Of a DNA stretch of 64,000 nucleotides, positions 42,127 through 50,148 are shown piece after piece (the first letter of the stretch is position 1; every line of letters begins with the position of its first letter). Source of the stretch: Desulfobacteraceae bacterium (lineage in GTDB: Bacteria; Desulfobacterota; Desulfobacteria; Desulfobacterales; Desulfobacteraceae). Below the pieces are notes generated by a model, which had not been told where the DNA came from, ran no database searches, and saw only the letters and a list, made by a program, of their open reading frames with translations. The translations under genes were made by a program, and so were the position numbers. The stretch lies in contig JADGEQ010000029.1 of the NCBI GenBank assembly GCA_016744295.1, positions 1 to 64,000 of the forward strand, written 5' to 3'.

Positions 42127-42636
42127 CTAGGCGCGGGCAAGGAGAAAATCCACAACACCCGAAAGATCCGACCGTTGAAAACAATCAATTTTTTGCCCCC
42201 CTGCCCCGGCACCATCATCCATTGCCGTAGAATCATCCGAAACAAATGCGTTTACCTGCTTGATGGAAGAAAAAAGCGGGGGCCGCCCCACATCCTTGCG
42301 CCAGACTTCAATTTTATTATACGGACCTGAAATCCAGCCCTCAATAAGGACAATATCCACCTGGGCATAAAAGAGATCCAACAGCCGTTGGGGGGTGTAC
42401 TCCGGTGTTCTTGGCAGGTAAACGGCGCTCATGGTCTCCGTGACCATGGACACGGGCACGGCCCCGGCCTGTCGATGACAAAATGAATCCTTGCCCGGCT
42501 TGTCCAGTTCATGAACATGGGCGGAATGCTTCATAGAACCGACCCGGATGCCTTTTTCAGACAAATGCCTGACCAGGTCTGTGATCAGGGTTGTCTTACC
42601 GCTACCGGCATGGCCGATGATGTGAAAAGGGGTCAT
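42127..42636 (-). CDS. mobB: Molybdopterin-guanine dinucleotide biosynthesis protein MobB
   Basis: A 169-residue GTP-binding P-loop protein. The Walker A is HAGSGKTTL (residues about 6-14), KHSAHVHELDKPGKDSF follows, and VDIVLIEGW is the Walker B-like strand. MobB helps MobA attach GMP to molybdopterin to make the cofactor used by enzymes such as NapA, which is encoded 17 kb away. AAGGAG with 4-base spacing fixes ATG 42636; the open frame continues 13 codons upstream without support. No mobA or other cofactor genes adjoin it. Confidence 0.9.
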   Translation of the reverse strand: MTPFHIIGHAGSGKTTLITDLVRHLSEKGIRVGSMKHSAHVHELDKPGKDSFCHRQAGAVPVSMVTETMSAVYLPRTPEYTPQRLLDLFYAQVDIVLIEGWISGPYNKIEVWRKDVGRPPLFSSIKQVNAFVSDDSTAMDDGAGAGGQKIDCFQRSDLSGVVDFLLARA

Positions 42637-42786
42637 GGGTCTCCTTAAATTATCTCTTGTTTCCTGTATTACCACACAATAAATTTACCATACAATGTAC
42701 ATATTGTTGTTTTAGGAGTCTTGTCAAGGAATTGGACGTAAAGGATTAAAGATAATTGTTCTTGAATAAATCAGATAATTTTTTTA

Positions 42787-42807
42787 CACTGACGGTAAGT
42801 TTCAGTG
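42787..42807. promoter_or_regulatory. Small palindrome before the REC-HDOD gene
   Basis: CACTGA and TCAGTG are inverted arms separated by 9 bases, 86 bases before the REC-HDOD start. It lies in the 256-base gap between mobB and the signalling island. No convincing promoter boxes were found. Confidence 0.3.
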
Positions 42808-42892
42808 AAATTATTCAAAAACATTATTCAACCTGGTTTCAACATAGACTGTCAGCAATTTTTTATCCCCATCCCAGCAAAAAGGGAAAATC

Positions 42893-44089
42893 ATGAAGCA
42901 ACGTATTTTATTTGTTGATGACGAGTCCAATATTTTAAAGGGTCTCCAACGAAGTTTAAGACCCTTGAGGAACCAATGGGAGATGACCTTTACGGGAAGT
43001 GCTGTTTCTGCCTTGGAATGCCTTGAACGAGACCCCTTTGACGTTATTGTTTCTGATATGAGAATGCCGCAAATGGATGGAGCCCAATTGCTCGGGACGG
43101 TTCAGGAAAAATATCCCCTGATGGTCAGAATCATTCTTTCCGGGCATTCTGATCAGGAAATGGTTATGAAATCCGTAAAATCCGCCCATCAATATCTTTC
43201 CAAACCCTGTGAGAAACAGGTACTCATCGATACGATAACAAGGGCCTGTTTCCTGCGAAATACCTTGAATCAAAAATCCCTGCAATATGTGGTCTCCGGG
43301 ATTGATACCATACCCATTTTACCTGCCTTGTATACGCAAATCATGGCGGAACTTAATTCAAAGGATGCCTCAGCCGCAAGTGTGGGAGAAATTATAACAA
43401 AGGATATCGGGATGACGGCCAAGATACTTCAATTGGTGAACTCTTCATTTTTTGGCATGCCCCGGCATGTGGCCAATCCAATGGAGGCGGTCATTTTTTT
43501 AGGAATTGATGTGGTAAAAACCCTGGTATTGAGCATTGAGGTCTTTGCTGAATTCCAAGAAAGAACCCTGTCCATCCTGCCGGTAAAAAAAATATACGAT
43601 CATTGTGTCAAAACCGGGATAATTGCCAAAAAGATCGCTGTTCTCGAGAAAATGGGCAAGGAAGAATCCGATAATGCCATGATCGCTGGAATTCTCCATG
43701 ATCTTGGGCGTTTGCTTTTGGCAGAAAATTTTCCCGATGAATACCAGGAGATCATGGAGAAGGTCAAAAAGGACCAGAAAGAGATTCATGTGGTGGAACT
43801 TGCGATCCTGGGGGTGACCCATGCCCAGATCGGGGCCTATCTGCTGGGGTTGTGGGGGTTGCCCGATAATATCGTAGAGGGGGTGGCCTTCCACCATAAC
43901 CCCTCCGCCGACATCGTAAAAAAATTCGACCTTTGCGGTCTGCTCCATGTGGCAAATCTCATGGAGCACCACGAACAGATACTGCCCAATGGATGGGACC
44001 ACTTGATCGGGGTGGATACCGATTACCTGGATCAATATGATATGACCAAAAGAATCCCTTTGTGGCGAGATTCTCTGCGGATAAAATGA
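42893..44089 (+). CDS. REC-HDOD response regulator
   Basis: A 398-residue protein. An intact receiver domain (ILFVDDESNILKGLQRSL; phosphoacceptor Asp in VIVSDMRMPQMDG; Lys in LSKPCEKQ) occupies residues 1-120. An HDOD domain follows (about 140-340; LVNSSFFGMPRHV, AIVFLGID-like strand, GILHDLGRLLLAENFP, GVAFHHNP). HDOD proteins act as signalling scaffolds, not phosphodiesterases, because HD metal residues are not all kept. Its stop overlaps the start of a hybrid kinase, which probably phosphorylates it. First gene of a three-gene rightward operon. Confidence 0.93.
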   Translation: MKQRILFVDDESNILKGLQRSLRPLRNQWEMTFTGSAVSALECLERDPFDVIVSDMRMPQMDGAQLLGTVQEKYPLMVRIILSGHSDQEMVMKSVKSAHQYLSKPCEKQVLIDTITRACFLRNTLNQKSLQYVVSGIDTIPILPALYTQIMAELNSKDASAASVGEIITKDIGMTAKILQLVNSSFFGMPRHVANPMEAVIFLGIDVVKTLVLSIEVFAEFQERTLSILPVKKIYDHCVKTGIIAKKIAVLEKMGKEESDNAMIAGILHDLGRLLLAENFPDEYQEIMEKVKKDQKEIHVVELAILGVTHAQIGAYLLGLWGLPDNIVEGVAFHHNPSADIVKKFDLCGLLHVANLMEHHEQILPNGWDHLIGVDTDYLDQYDMTKRIPLWRDSLRIK

Positions 44090-46401
44090 AATTAAAAACC
44101 ATCATTGAAACCTGTGCAGAGCCCATTGTGGTTTATGACAGACAAGGACTTGCAACCTATGTAAACCCTTGTTTTGAACGAGTGTTTGGTTGGGAGGGAC
44201 AAGAAATCATCGGCAGCCGAATTGACTTTGTTCCCAAAGATCAGGTCGGAGCGACCGGACAAGCGGTTGCCGAAATCCTTTCCGGGAAAACCATTTCCGG
44301 TATGGAAACCCAGCGGCAAACAAAAAAAGGGAAGACAATCCATGTCCGGCTGAGTGCCGCCCCCCTCAAGGATGGGGAAGGCAATGTTGACGGAATGGTG
44401 GTGACCCTCCAGGATATCACTGATTTGGTCGGTTCCCGGCGGGAAGCCCTGGCAGCAAACCAGGCCAAAAGTGAGTTTCTTTCCAATGTCAGCCATGAGG
44501 TTAGAACCCCCATAAACCACGTCATGGGAATGGTAGAATTGCTACTCAATACCCGGCTGGATGCGCAACAGCAGGAGTTTGTGGAAATCCTTCAAAAAAG
44601 CGCTGATTCTCTTATGATGGTGGTCAATGACATGTTGGATTACTCCAGGATCGAATCGGGGAAAGTTGACTGTGATGCCATCGGGTTTGATTTGCGAACC
44701 CTGGTTGAAAAGGTCGAAAACCTGGTGGTCCCTAAATCTGTGGAAAAAGGACTGGCCTTTGATCTTTTTGTCCATCAATTTGTTCCCTCCTTGCTCATGG
44801 GTGATCCGGGCCGCCTGCGCCAGGTATTGGTCAATCTTTGTCTCAATGCCATTAAATTTACGGAAAAGGGAGGGGCCAAATTAAACATTTTCCTTGAAAA
44901 GGAAAATGATACAACAGCCCGGATCCGATTTGAGGTCAATGATACGGGAATCGGTATCGCCCTGGATCAGATCCCGGTGATATTTAATTCCTTTTCCCAG
45001 GTAGATGGATCTGCAACCCGCAAATATGGGGGAACCGGGCTGGGGCTAAGCATCTCCAGCAAACTGGTTCAGATGATGGGCGGTACCATTGAGGTCAAGA
45101 GCCTGCTGGGAAAAGGAACTTGTTTTTCTTTCACCCTGTCTTTTGCGAAACAGGTCCCTGGGACTAAAATAAATCGGGTAATCCCAACCTCCTTTCAGGG
45201 TAAAAAAATTTTGGTGGTGGATGAAAATATCACGGACAGGCTGGTGCTGAAAAGCTTGATTCTGGATTGGGGTTGCTTGTTTGATGGGGCAGGGACTTCC
45301 GAGGAAGCCCTTGAAAAATTGAAGCATTCCAAGGAGAGAACCCCTTGCTGTGATATTATATTGTTGAATCTTGAGCTGCCGGGGGGGGAAGCCCTGGCAA
45401 AAAAGGCTAAAACCCTTCCCTGGGCCAGGAACCTTGTGATTATAGTGCTGGCTTCCATGGGCAAACAGGGGGATGTGGCACGGCTTAACAAAATCGGGGT
45501 AAACGGATATCTTCCCAAGCCAATCAAACCCCAGGAACTCTATGATTGTATTGCCACAGCTCTTACGGCCAGAAACCTGGGGCAAGAGATGATCACCCGT
45601 CATACCTTAACGGAGAATAGAAAACAGCAAGTAAAAATTCTTCTGATTGAAGAGAACCGAGTCAACCGGAAAATCATCCTTAATATTCTGGGCAAATCCG
45701 GTTATAGCCCAAAGGCAAAAAGCACTATGGACAATGTTTTTAAAAGGTTTAAAACCGGAAAATTCAATTTGATCCTCCTGGATATTGATTCACCCGAAAG
45801 CGGGGGATTGCTCAACACCATCCGGCAGTATGAAACAAAAGAAAAACAAAAGCGGATCCCCATCATTGCCATGACAACCCCCCCCCTGGACGAAAAATGG
45901 CAAGAGGGCTTTCAAAAAGATGTGGAAGACTGCTTGTTAAAACCCGTGACACCTGAACTATTATTGGCGTCAATCGAAACATGGACCTGGCGGAATGAAA
46001 ATTTTTTAAGGGCCCAGGTTGGCGGATATTTCCATATGAAGTTACAAAAAAAACAGGGAATCGTTTTCAATCTGAAGGCAGCTCTTGAAAGAGCAATGGG
46101 TGACAAAGAATTTCTTGAAATGCTGGTAACTGAATTTACGGCCTCTCTTCCTTCAAAAATTGAGCTGATTAAAAAGGCCGTTTCAGAAAAAAAATTAGAT
46201 GCAGTGATATTGGCAGCCCAATCCTTGAAAGGATCTTCAGCCAATATGGGGGCAAACATGATCAAGGCCGCGGCCCAAGCCGTTGAAAGGATGGGGGAAA
46301 AAGGTGACCTGGGCCTGGCCGAAAACAGGATTAACCGCCTTATGAATGAATCTGAACGGTTTATAGAGCATATACACACTATCGAATGGAGTGAGGTATG
46401 A
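44086..46401 (+). CDS. Hybrid histidine kinase with degenerate relay domains
   Basis: A 771-residue sensor kinase without membrane helices. A PAS domain (about 1-115) precedes HisKA with the phospho-His in SNVSHEVRTPINHVMG and a complete HATPase (DTGIGIALDQIP, GGTGLGLSISSKLV). Two receiver domains and an Hpt-like domain follow. In receiver 1 the acceptor Asp is Asn428 (DIILLNLELP). Receiver 2 keeps Asp in LILLDIDSPE. In the Hpt-like domain the phospho-His is Gln712 (AAQSLKGSSANMG). Thus the classical multistep relay cannot run through receiver 1 or the Hpt domain. It overlaps both neighbours (ATGA), REC-HDOD upstream and REC-kinase downstream. Confidence 0.92.
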   Translation: MKLKTIIETCAEPIVVYDRQGLATYVNPCFERVFGWEGQEIIGSRIDFVPKDQVGATGQAVAEILSGKTISGMETQRQTKKGKTIHVRLSAAPLKDGEGNVDGMVVTLQDITDLVGSRREALAANQAKSEFLSNVSHEVRTPINHVMGMVELLLNTRLDAQQQEFVEILQKSADSLMMVVNDMLDYSRIESGKVDCDAIGFDLRTLVEKVENLVVPKSVEKGLAFDLFVHQFVPSLLMGDPGRLRQVLVNLCLNAIKFTEKGGAKLNIFLEKENDTTARIRFEVNDTGIGIALDQIPVIFNSFSQVDGSATRKYGGTGLGLSISSKLVQMMGGTIEVKSLLGKGTCFSFTLSFAKQVPGTKINRVIPTSFQGKKILVVDENITDRLVLKSLILDWGCLFDGAGTSEEALEKLKHSKERTPCCDIILLNLELPGGEALAKKAKTLPWARNLVIIVLASMGKQGDVARLNKIGVNGYLPKPIKPQELYDCIATALTARNLGQEMITRHTLTENRKQQVKILLIEENRVNRKIILNILGKSGYSPKAKSTMDNVFKRFKTGKFNLILLDIDSPESGGLLNTIRQYETKEKQKRIPIIAMTTPPLDEKWQEGFQKDVEDCLLKPVTPELLLASIETWTWRNENFLRAQVGGYFHMKLQKKQGIVFNLKAALERAMGDKEFLEMLVTEFTASLPSKIELIKKAVSEKKLDAVILAAQSLKGSSANMGANMIKAAAQAVERMGEKGDLGLAENRINRLMNESERFIEHIHTIEWSEV

Positions 46402-47666
46402 AAATACTAATTGCAGAGGATGATTTTGTTTCTAGGCTCCTGGTCAAAAAAGCAGTAACAGAAATAGGACATGAGGTCATTGTTGCTGAAAACGGGCAAC
46501 AAGCCTGGGAAGCCTTTTTGGAGCATGAACCCGACATGGTGATCTCCGACTGGATGATGCCGGAAATGGATGGTCTGGAACTTTGCAAAAAAATTCGAAG
46601 CGCCAGTAAAAAAACCTATTCATACATCATGCTGCTGACAGCAAAGGACAAAACAACCGACCTTGTGGAAGTGTTTGAAGCTGGAGCGGATGATTATATT
46701 ATCAAGCCCTTTAAACCCGATGAACTCAGATCCAGAATCAAAAGCGGTGAACGGATTGCCATTTTGGAAAGTCAGCACCATGAACTCCAGGAAAATTTGT
46801 CCCTAAAAAACAGACATCTGGATGAAGCCCTTAGAAATTTAAAGGCAACCCAGGTCCAGGCCATGCAGTCTGAAAAGATGGCTTCCATTGGTCAACTGGC
46901 TGCCGGGGTCGCCCATGAAATCAATAACCCCATAGGGTTTGTAGGCAGCAACCTGGAGGCATTATCCGACTATCTTAAGGATTATAATAGACTGCTGGAA
47001 CATTACCAGGCCATGGCAGCAAATCTGGATAAGGCCGGGACCGACAATCTTGCCACAATAGTCAAGACGCATCTGGAGACCATTCAAACCTGTGAGAAAG
47101 ATATTGAAATTGCCTATATAAAGGATGATATTCCCGACTTGCTCAAGGATTGCATTGAGGGAACCTCACGGGTGGGGAAAATCGTCGCAGACTTGAAAAA
47201 TTTTGCCCATCCCGGCAATGACAAGCAGATGCTCATGGACATTAACAAGGGACTGGAATCCACCTTGAATGTTGTTGCCAATGAGCTCAAATACAAGGCA
47301 ATTGTAACAAAAACGTTTGGAAAGATTCCCCTGGTGGAGGCCTGGCCCCAAAAATTGAACCAGGTATTTGTGAATATCCTTATCAATTCAGCCCAGGCGA
47401 TTCTTGAAAAGGGCGAAATCCGCATCCATACCTTTGCTGAAGGCCGTGAGGTGAAAATCGCCATTTCCGATACAGGATCCGGTATTTCACCTGAAAACCT
47501 GTCCAAAATTTTTGATCCCTTTTTTACCACCAAGGCCGTGGGCAAGGGAACCGGGCTGGGCATGAACATCGCCTATAATATTGTTAAAGAGCACAAGGGA
47601 ATAATTGAGGTCACAAGCGAAGTGGGAAAGGGCACCTGTTTTACCATCACCCTGCCCGGAAAATAG
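46398..47666 (+). CDS. REC-histidine kinase
   Basis: A 422-residue protein. An N-terminal receiver (KILIAEDDFVSRLLV, Asp in MVISDWMMPEMDG, Lys in IIKPFKPDE) is linked by a coiled coil to a kinase with phospho-His in LAAGVAHEINNPIGFVGSN and an ATP-binding domain (NQVFVNILINSAQAI, DTGSGISPENLSKIF, GTGLGMNIAYNIVKEH). No membrane helix, so it works in the cytoplasm, probably taking phosphate from another kinase. It is the third gene of the operon and shares a hairpin with the convergent FapA gene. Confidence 0.93.
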   Translation: MKILIAEDDFVSRLLVKKAVTEIGHEVIVAENGQQAWEAFLEHEPDMVISDWMMPEMDGLELCKKIRSASKKTYSYIMLLTAKDKTTDLVEVFEAGADDYIIKPFKPDELRSRIKSGERIAILESQHHELQENLSLKNRHLDEALRNLKATQVQAMQSEKMASIGQLAAGVAHEINNPIGFVGSNLEALSDYLKDYNRLLEHYQAMAANLDKAGTDNLATIVKTHLETIQTCEKDIEIAYIKDDIPDLLKDCIEGTSRVGKIVADLKNFAHPGNDKQMLMDINKGLESTLNVVANELKYKAIVTKTFGKIPLVEAWPQKLNQVFVNILINSAQAILEKGEIRIHTFAEGREVKIAISDTGSGISPENLSKIFDPFFTTKAVGKGTGLGMNIAYNIVKEHKGIIEVTSEVGKGTCFTITLPGK

Positions 47667-47703
47667 GGAGAAGGGCTTTTTGGGGTCAGTAGGCCCCTAT
47701 TTT
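47660..47703. terminator. Hairpin between convergent signalling genes
   Basis: AAAATAGGG (47660-47668) and CCCTATTTT (47695-47703) form a 9-pair stem covering the ends of the REC-kinase and the convergent FapA gene, with A/T-rich outer pairs able to act as a terminator both ways. Confidence 0.55.
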
Positions 47704-50106
47704 CATCTCGTAAAAATCGATCCCATGGGTTTCTCCAGTGTTTTTTTTAACCTCTGTTATCCTGCACCGGCTGTCGGGATTGTACAAGGTGATGGCGGTA
47801 TTCGGCCCAAACACCCGGGTGCCGGACCGGATTTTTTTGCCCACACGTACCTGGGCCAGGGGCTGTTTTCTGGCGGTAAACTCCAGCAGCCGTTTTTTCT
47901 CCTCTGCCAGAGCCAGGTTCAGCTCTTCAAATTGTTTGATTCGGTTCTTTTTCTGTGAAATTTCCAACTCAATGGCATCCTGTCGTTCAAATTGGCAATT
48001 GATCTTTTCTTCTGCCTGGGCTGCATCTATTTTGAGCTGCTTGGCCGCCTGTTTTACCTTTTGATAAGCCGCCATATTTCCCGAAGCCTTCAGATCGCCT
48101 ATTTTGCTTTCAATCTTTTGCAATTCCAACTGGGCCCGGTCCTGTACATGGGCATGTTGGGATATTTCTCCATGGAGACTGGCATCCTCTCGCTCAAGGA
48201 TTGAGATCTCTTTTTTCAAGAGAGCTGCTGCCTCGGAATGAATCCGCATTTTCTCCGCCACCAATGCCACCAGCCGGTTAGTATGTTCGTCCACCCCCAC
48301 CACAAGTTTGGCCGGGCTTGAAGCGTCCGTTCCGATGTTTCCGGCATCTATACCCATGTTGGCCGATATCTGGGAGGCAATGATGGTTCCATTGGTATTG
48401 ATACAGGCACCGGAAAGCTGGATAATTGAATCCATGATTTCCCGTTGAACAATGAGATCCCCAAAGGCATTGATCGTTGAGTTGTGGATATATTTGGCCT
48501 GGACAGATCCTTTTACATTGACCAATTGTGTATCCACTATCCCTAGAGAAACATTCAAATCCCCGGTCAGGTCAATTTGGGCCCCTTCTATGGCCCTGGC
48601 CGTCAAGGAGGCTCCTTTCACTTTAAAGCCCTGTTTGACAACCCCTTCCACCACCACATTGCCTTCAAAAATCACATCCCCTGTTTCAAATCCCAAATCC
48701 CCCTTGATTTTCAGCTCCGGGCAGATGGTCACCTTGCCCATGGCATCCAGGTGGGGCTGGCCGTCAATTTCGGCATAGATTTTGTTCCCCTCTTCGGAAA
48801 GCCGGGTGCCGGGACCTGCTTCAAAAGCTCTGTCAATGGGGTCTCCTACCAGGATTTCTCGACCCGTCACGTCGATGCCGTCTTTCCCCTTTTTCGGAGA
48901 TATCTTGGCTGCCAAAAAGGCATTTTTGCTCACAAAAGGGATTTCTCCCCTTTCCCTGAAATTGATGCTGCCATCCTCGTCCACCTTTCCGACATGACGA
49001 AAATCAGTGGAAAAATGGTAGTTGATGACCGCATCTCCCGGAGGGACCGGTGCGAGTCCCCGGGCGATAACAAAGGGCTTGTTTTTTTCGGTCACAGACA
49101 GGAGCCAGGATCGGATGGTGCTGTCCGCTTCAATGCCATAGTTAATATTGTGCCAGAATAAAAAATACTTGATAATGGTCAGGTCCAGAATCCGGGGTTC
49201 CTTTTTTTTTACCTGAATAAAGGCTGTGGACCCGTCAGGGGAGAGGGTTATCTGGAGGTGGTTATCCAGGTATTGTTGGAATTCTTTCCCAAACAGATTC
49301 ATCTTTGCCGCATTGCTCTGGTATAACAGCATCCGGATGGATGGGATCAGGGTTGCGGTCAGGTCGGCAAAGGGGTTGTCCTGGCCGGACCGATAGAGCG
49401 CATCTCTATAATACAGTGGGCTAAGCTCAATGGAGTGGCGAAAGACAGCGGTTTCAAGGATCAGCTTGACCTGTTCTTTGACTTTTATAAACTGGGCACC
49501 CAATCCCTGGGCGGACAATTCAACCTGTTTTGCTCCCAGGATTTCTTTTAAGGAAGGAATTTTATCAGGATTTATCGCCCCTTTTCCGATCTTTAATTTT
49601 GATTCAAGAATCCGTATTTGCCGCTGGCGATCTGATATTTGGACCAGGTCCGAGGCTTCCTGCTTTTTGAAATTACTGGCAATCTGAAACAATTGTCGAT
49701 TTTGGCGCTGGGTAATTCTTTGAAGATTGTTAAGTTTCACGGAGGCTTGATACTGCTGACTGCACGCTTCCACCTGGACAATCAGGTCATGATCATCAAA
49801 GGGGAGGGTGAGGCAGGAATGGATCTGGGCCGTATTGATGGCAGAGAAAATGATCTCAAGATAAGCGGCATCCGCCATGAGAATACGAAGGGTTGAAGGC
49901 GATGCCTCCCTGGCCTTTAACAAAATTTGGTCCCCCTTCATTTTCGGCATGGCATAGCTTGCAATAATAACGGCATAGGGAAAATTTCCGGCATCTTTCA
50001 GGGCAAGCAGGCCAGCGACAGCGGTGTCAAAACAATGAACCTCAAACCCCTTTGCCGATAAAAGGTATTCCAACTGGGATCGTACCGAATCCAGGGCCTC
50101 AATCAC
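47686..50106 (-). CDS. FapA-type (DUF342) protein with degenerate receiver
   Basis: An 806-residue protein. The N terminus is receiver-like but lacks the acceptor Asp (Ser50 in VIIASYAMPKMKG) and the conserved Lys (CLTLPFDD). A coiled coil follows, then a FapA/DUF342 region (about 330-640) of repeated Gly-rich beta-helix turns (GDVIFEGNVVVEGVVKQGFK, GDLNVSLGIVDTQLVNVKGS) and a long C-terminal coiled coil. FapA proteins form polymer-like scaffolds; their role is poorly known. The only usual start is GTG 50106, which would cut the first receiver strand (homology begins earlier: LKILVIEAL). AGGGAG lies upstream before an ATC at about 50133-50131, so a rare start is possible. Follows the larger FapA gene. 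Confidence 0.82.
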   Translation of the reverse strand: MIEALDSVRSQLEYLLSAKGFEVHCFDTAVAGLLALKDAGNFPYAVIIASYAMPKMKGDQILLKAREASPSTLRILMADAAYLEIIFSAINTAQIHSCLTLPFDDHDLIVQVEACSQQYQASVKLNNLQRITQRQNRQLFQIASNFKKQEASDLVQISDRQRQIRILESKLKIGKGAINPDKIPSLKEILGAKQVELSAQGLGAQFIKVKEQVKLILETAVFRHSIELSPLYYRDALYRSGQDNPFADLTATLIPSIRMLLYQSNAAKMNLFGKEFQQYLDNHLQITLSPDGSTAFIQVKKKEPRILDLTIIKYFLFWHNINYGIEADSTIRSWLLSVTEKNKPFVIARGLAPVPPGDAVINYHFSTDFRHVGKVDEDGSINFRERGEIPFVSKNAFLAAKISPKKGKDGIDVTGREILVGDPIDRAFEAGPGTRLSEEGNKIYAEIDGQPHLDAMGKVTICPELKIKGDLGFETGDVIFEGNVVVEGVVKQGFKVKGASLTARAIEGAQIDLTGDLNVSLGIVDTQLVNVKGSVQAKYIHNSTINAFGDLIVQREIMDSIIQLSGACINTNGTIIASQISANMGIDAGNIGTDASSPAKLVVGVDEHTNRLVALVAEKMRIHSEAAALLKKEISILEREDASLHGEISQHAHVQDRAQLELQKIESKIGDLKASGNMAAYQKVKQAAKQLKIDAAQAEEKINCQFERQDAIELEISQKKNRIKQFEELNLALAEEKKRLLEFTARKQPLAQVRVGKKIRSGTRVFGPNTAITLYNPDSRCRITEVKKNTGETHGIDFYEMKIGAY

Positions 50107-50148
50107 CAGTATTTTAAGTGCACTTTCTTCGATGAATGCTTCTCCCTC

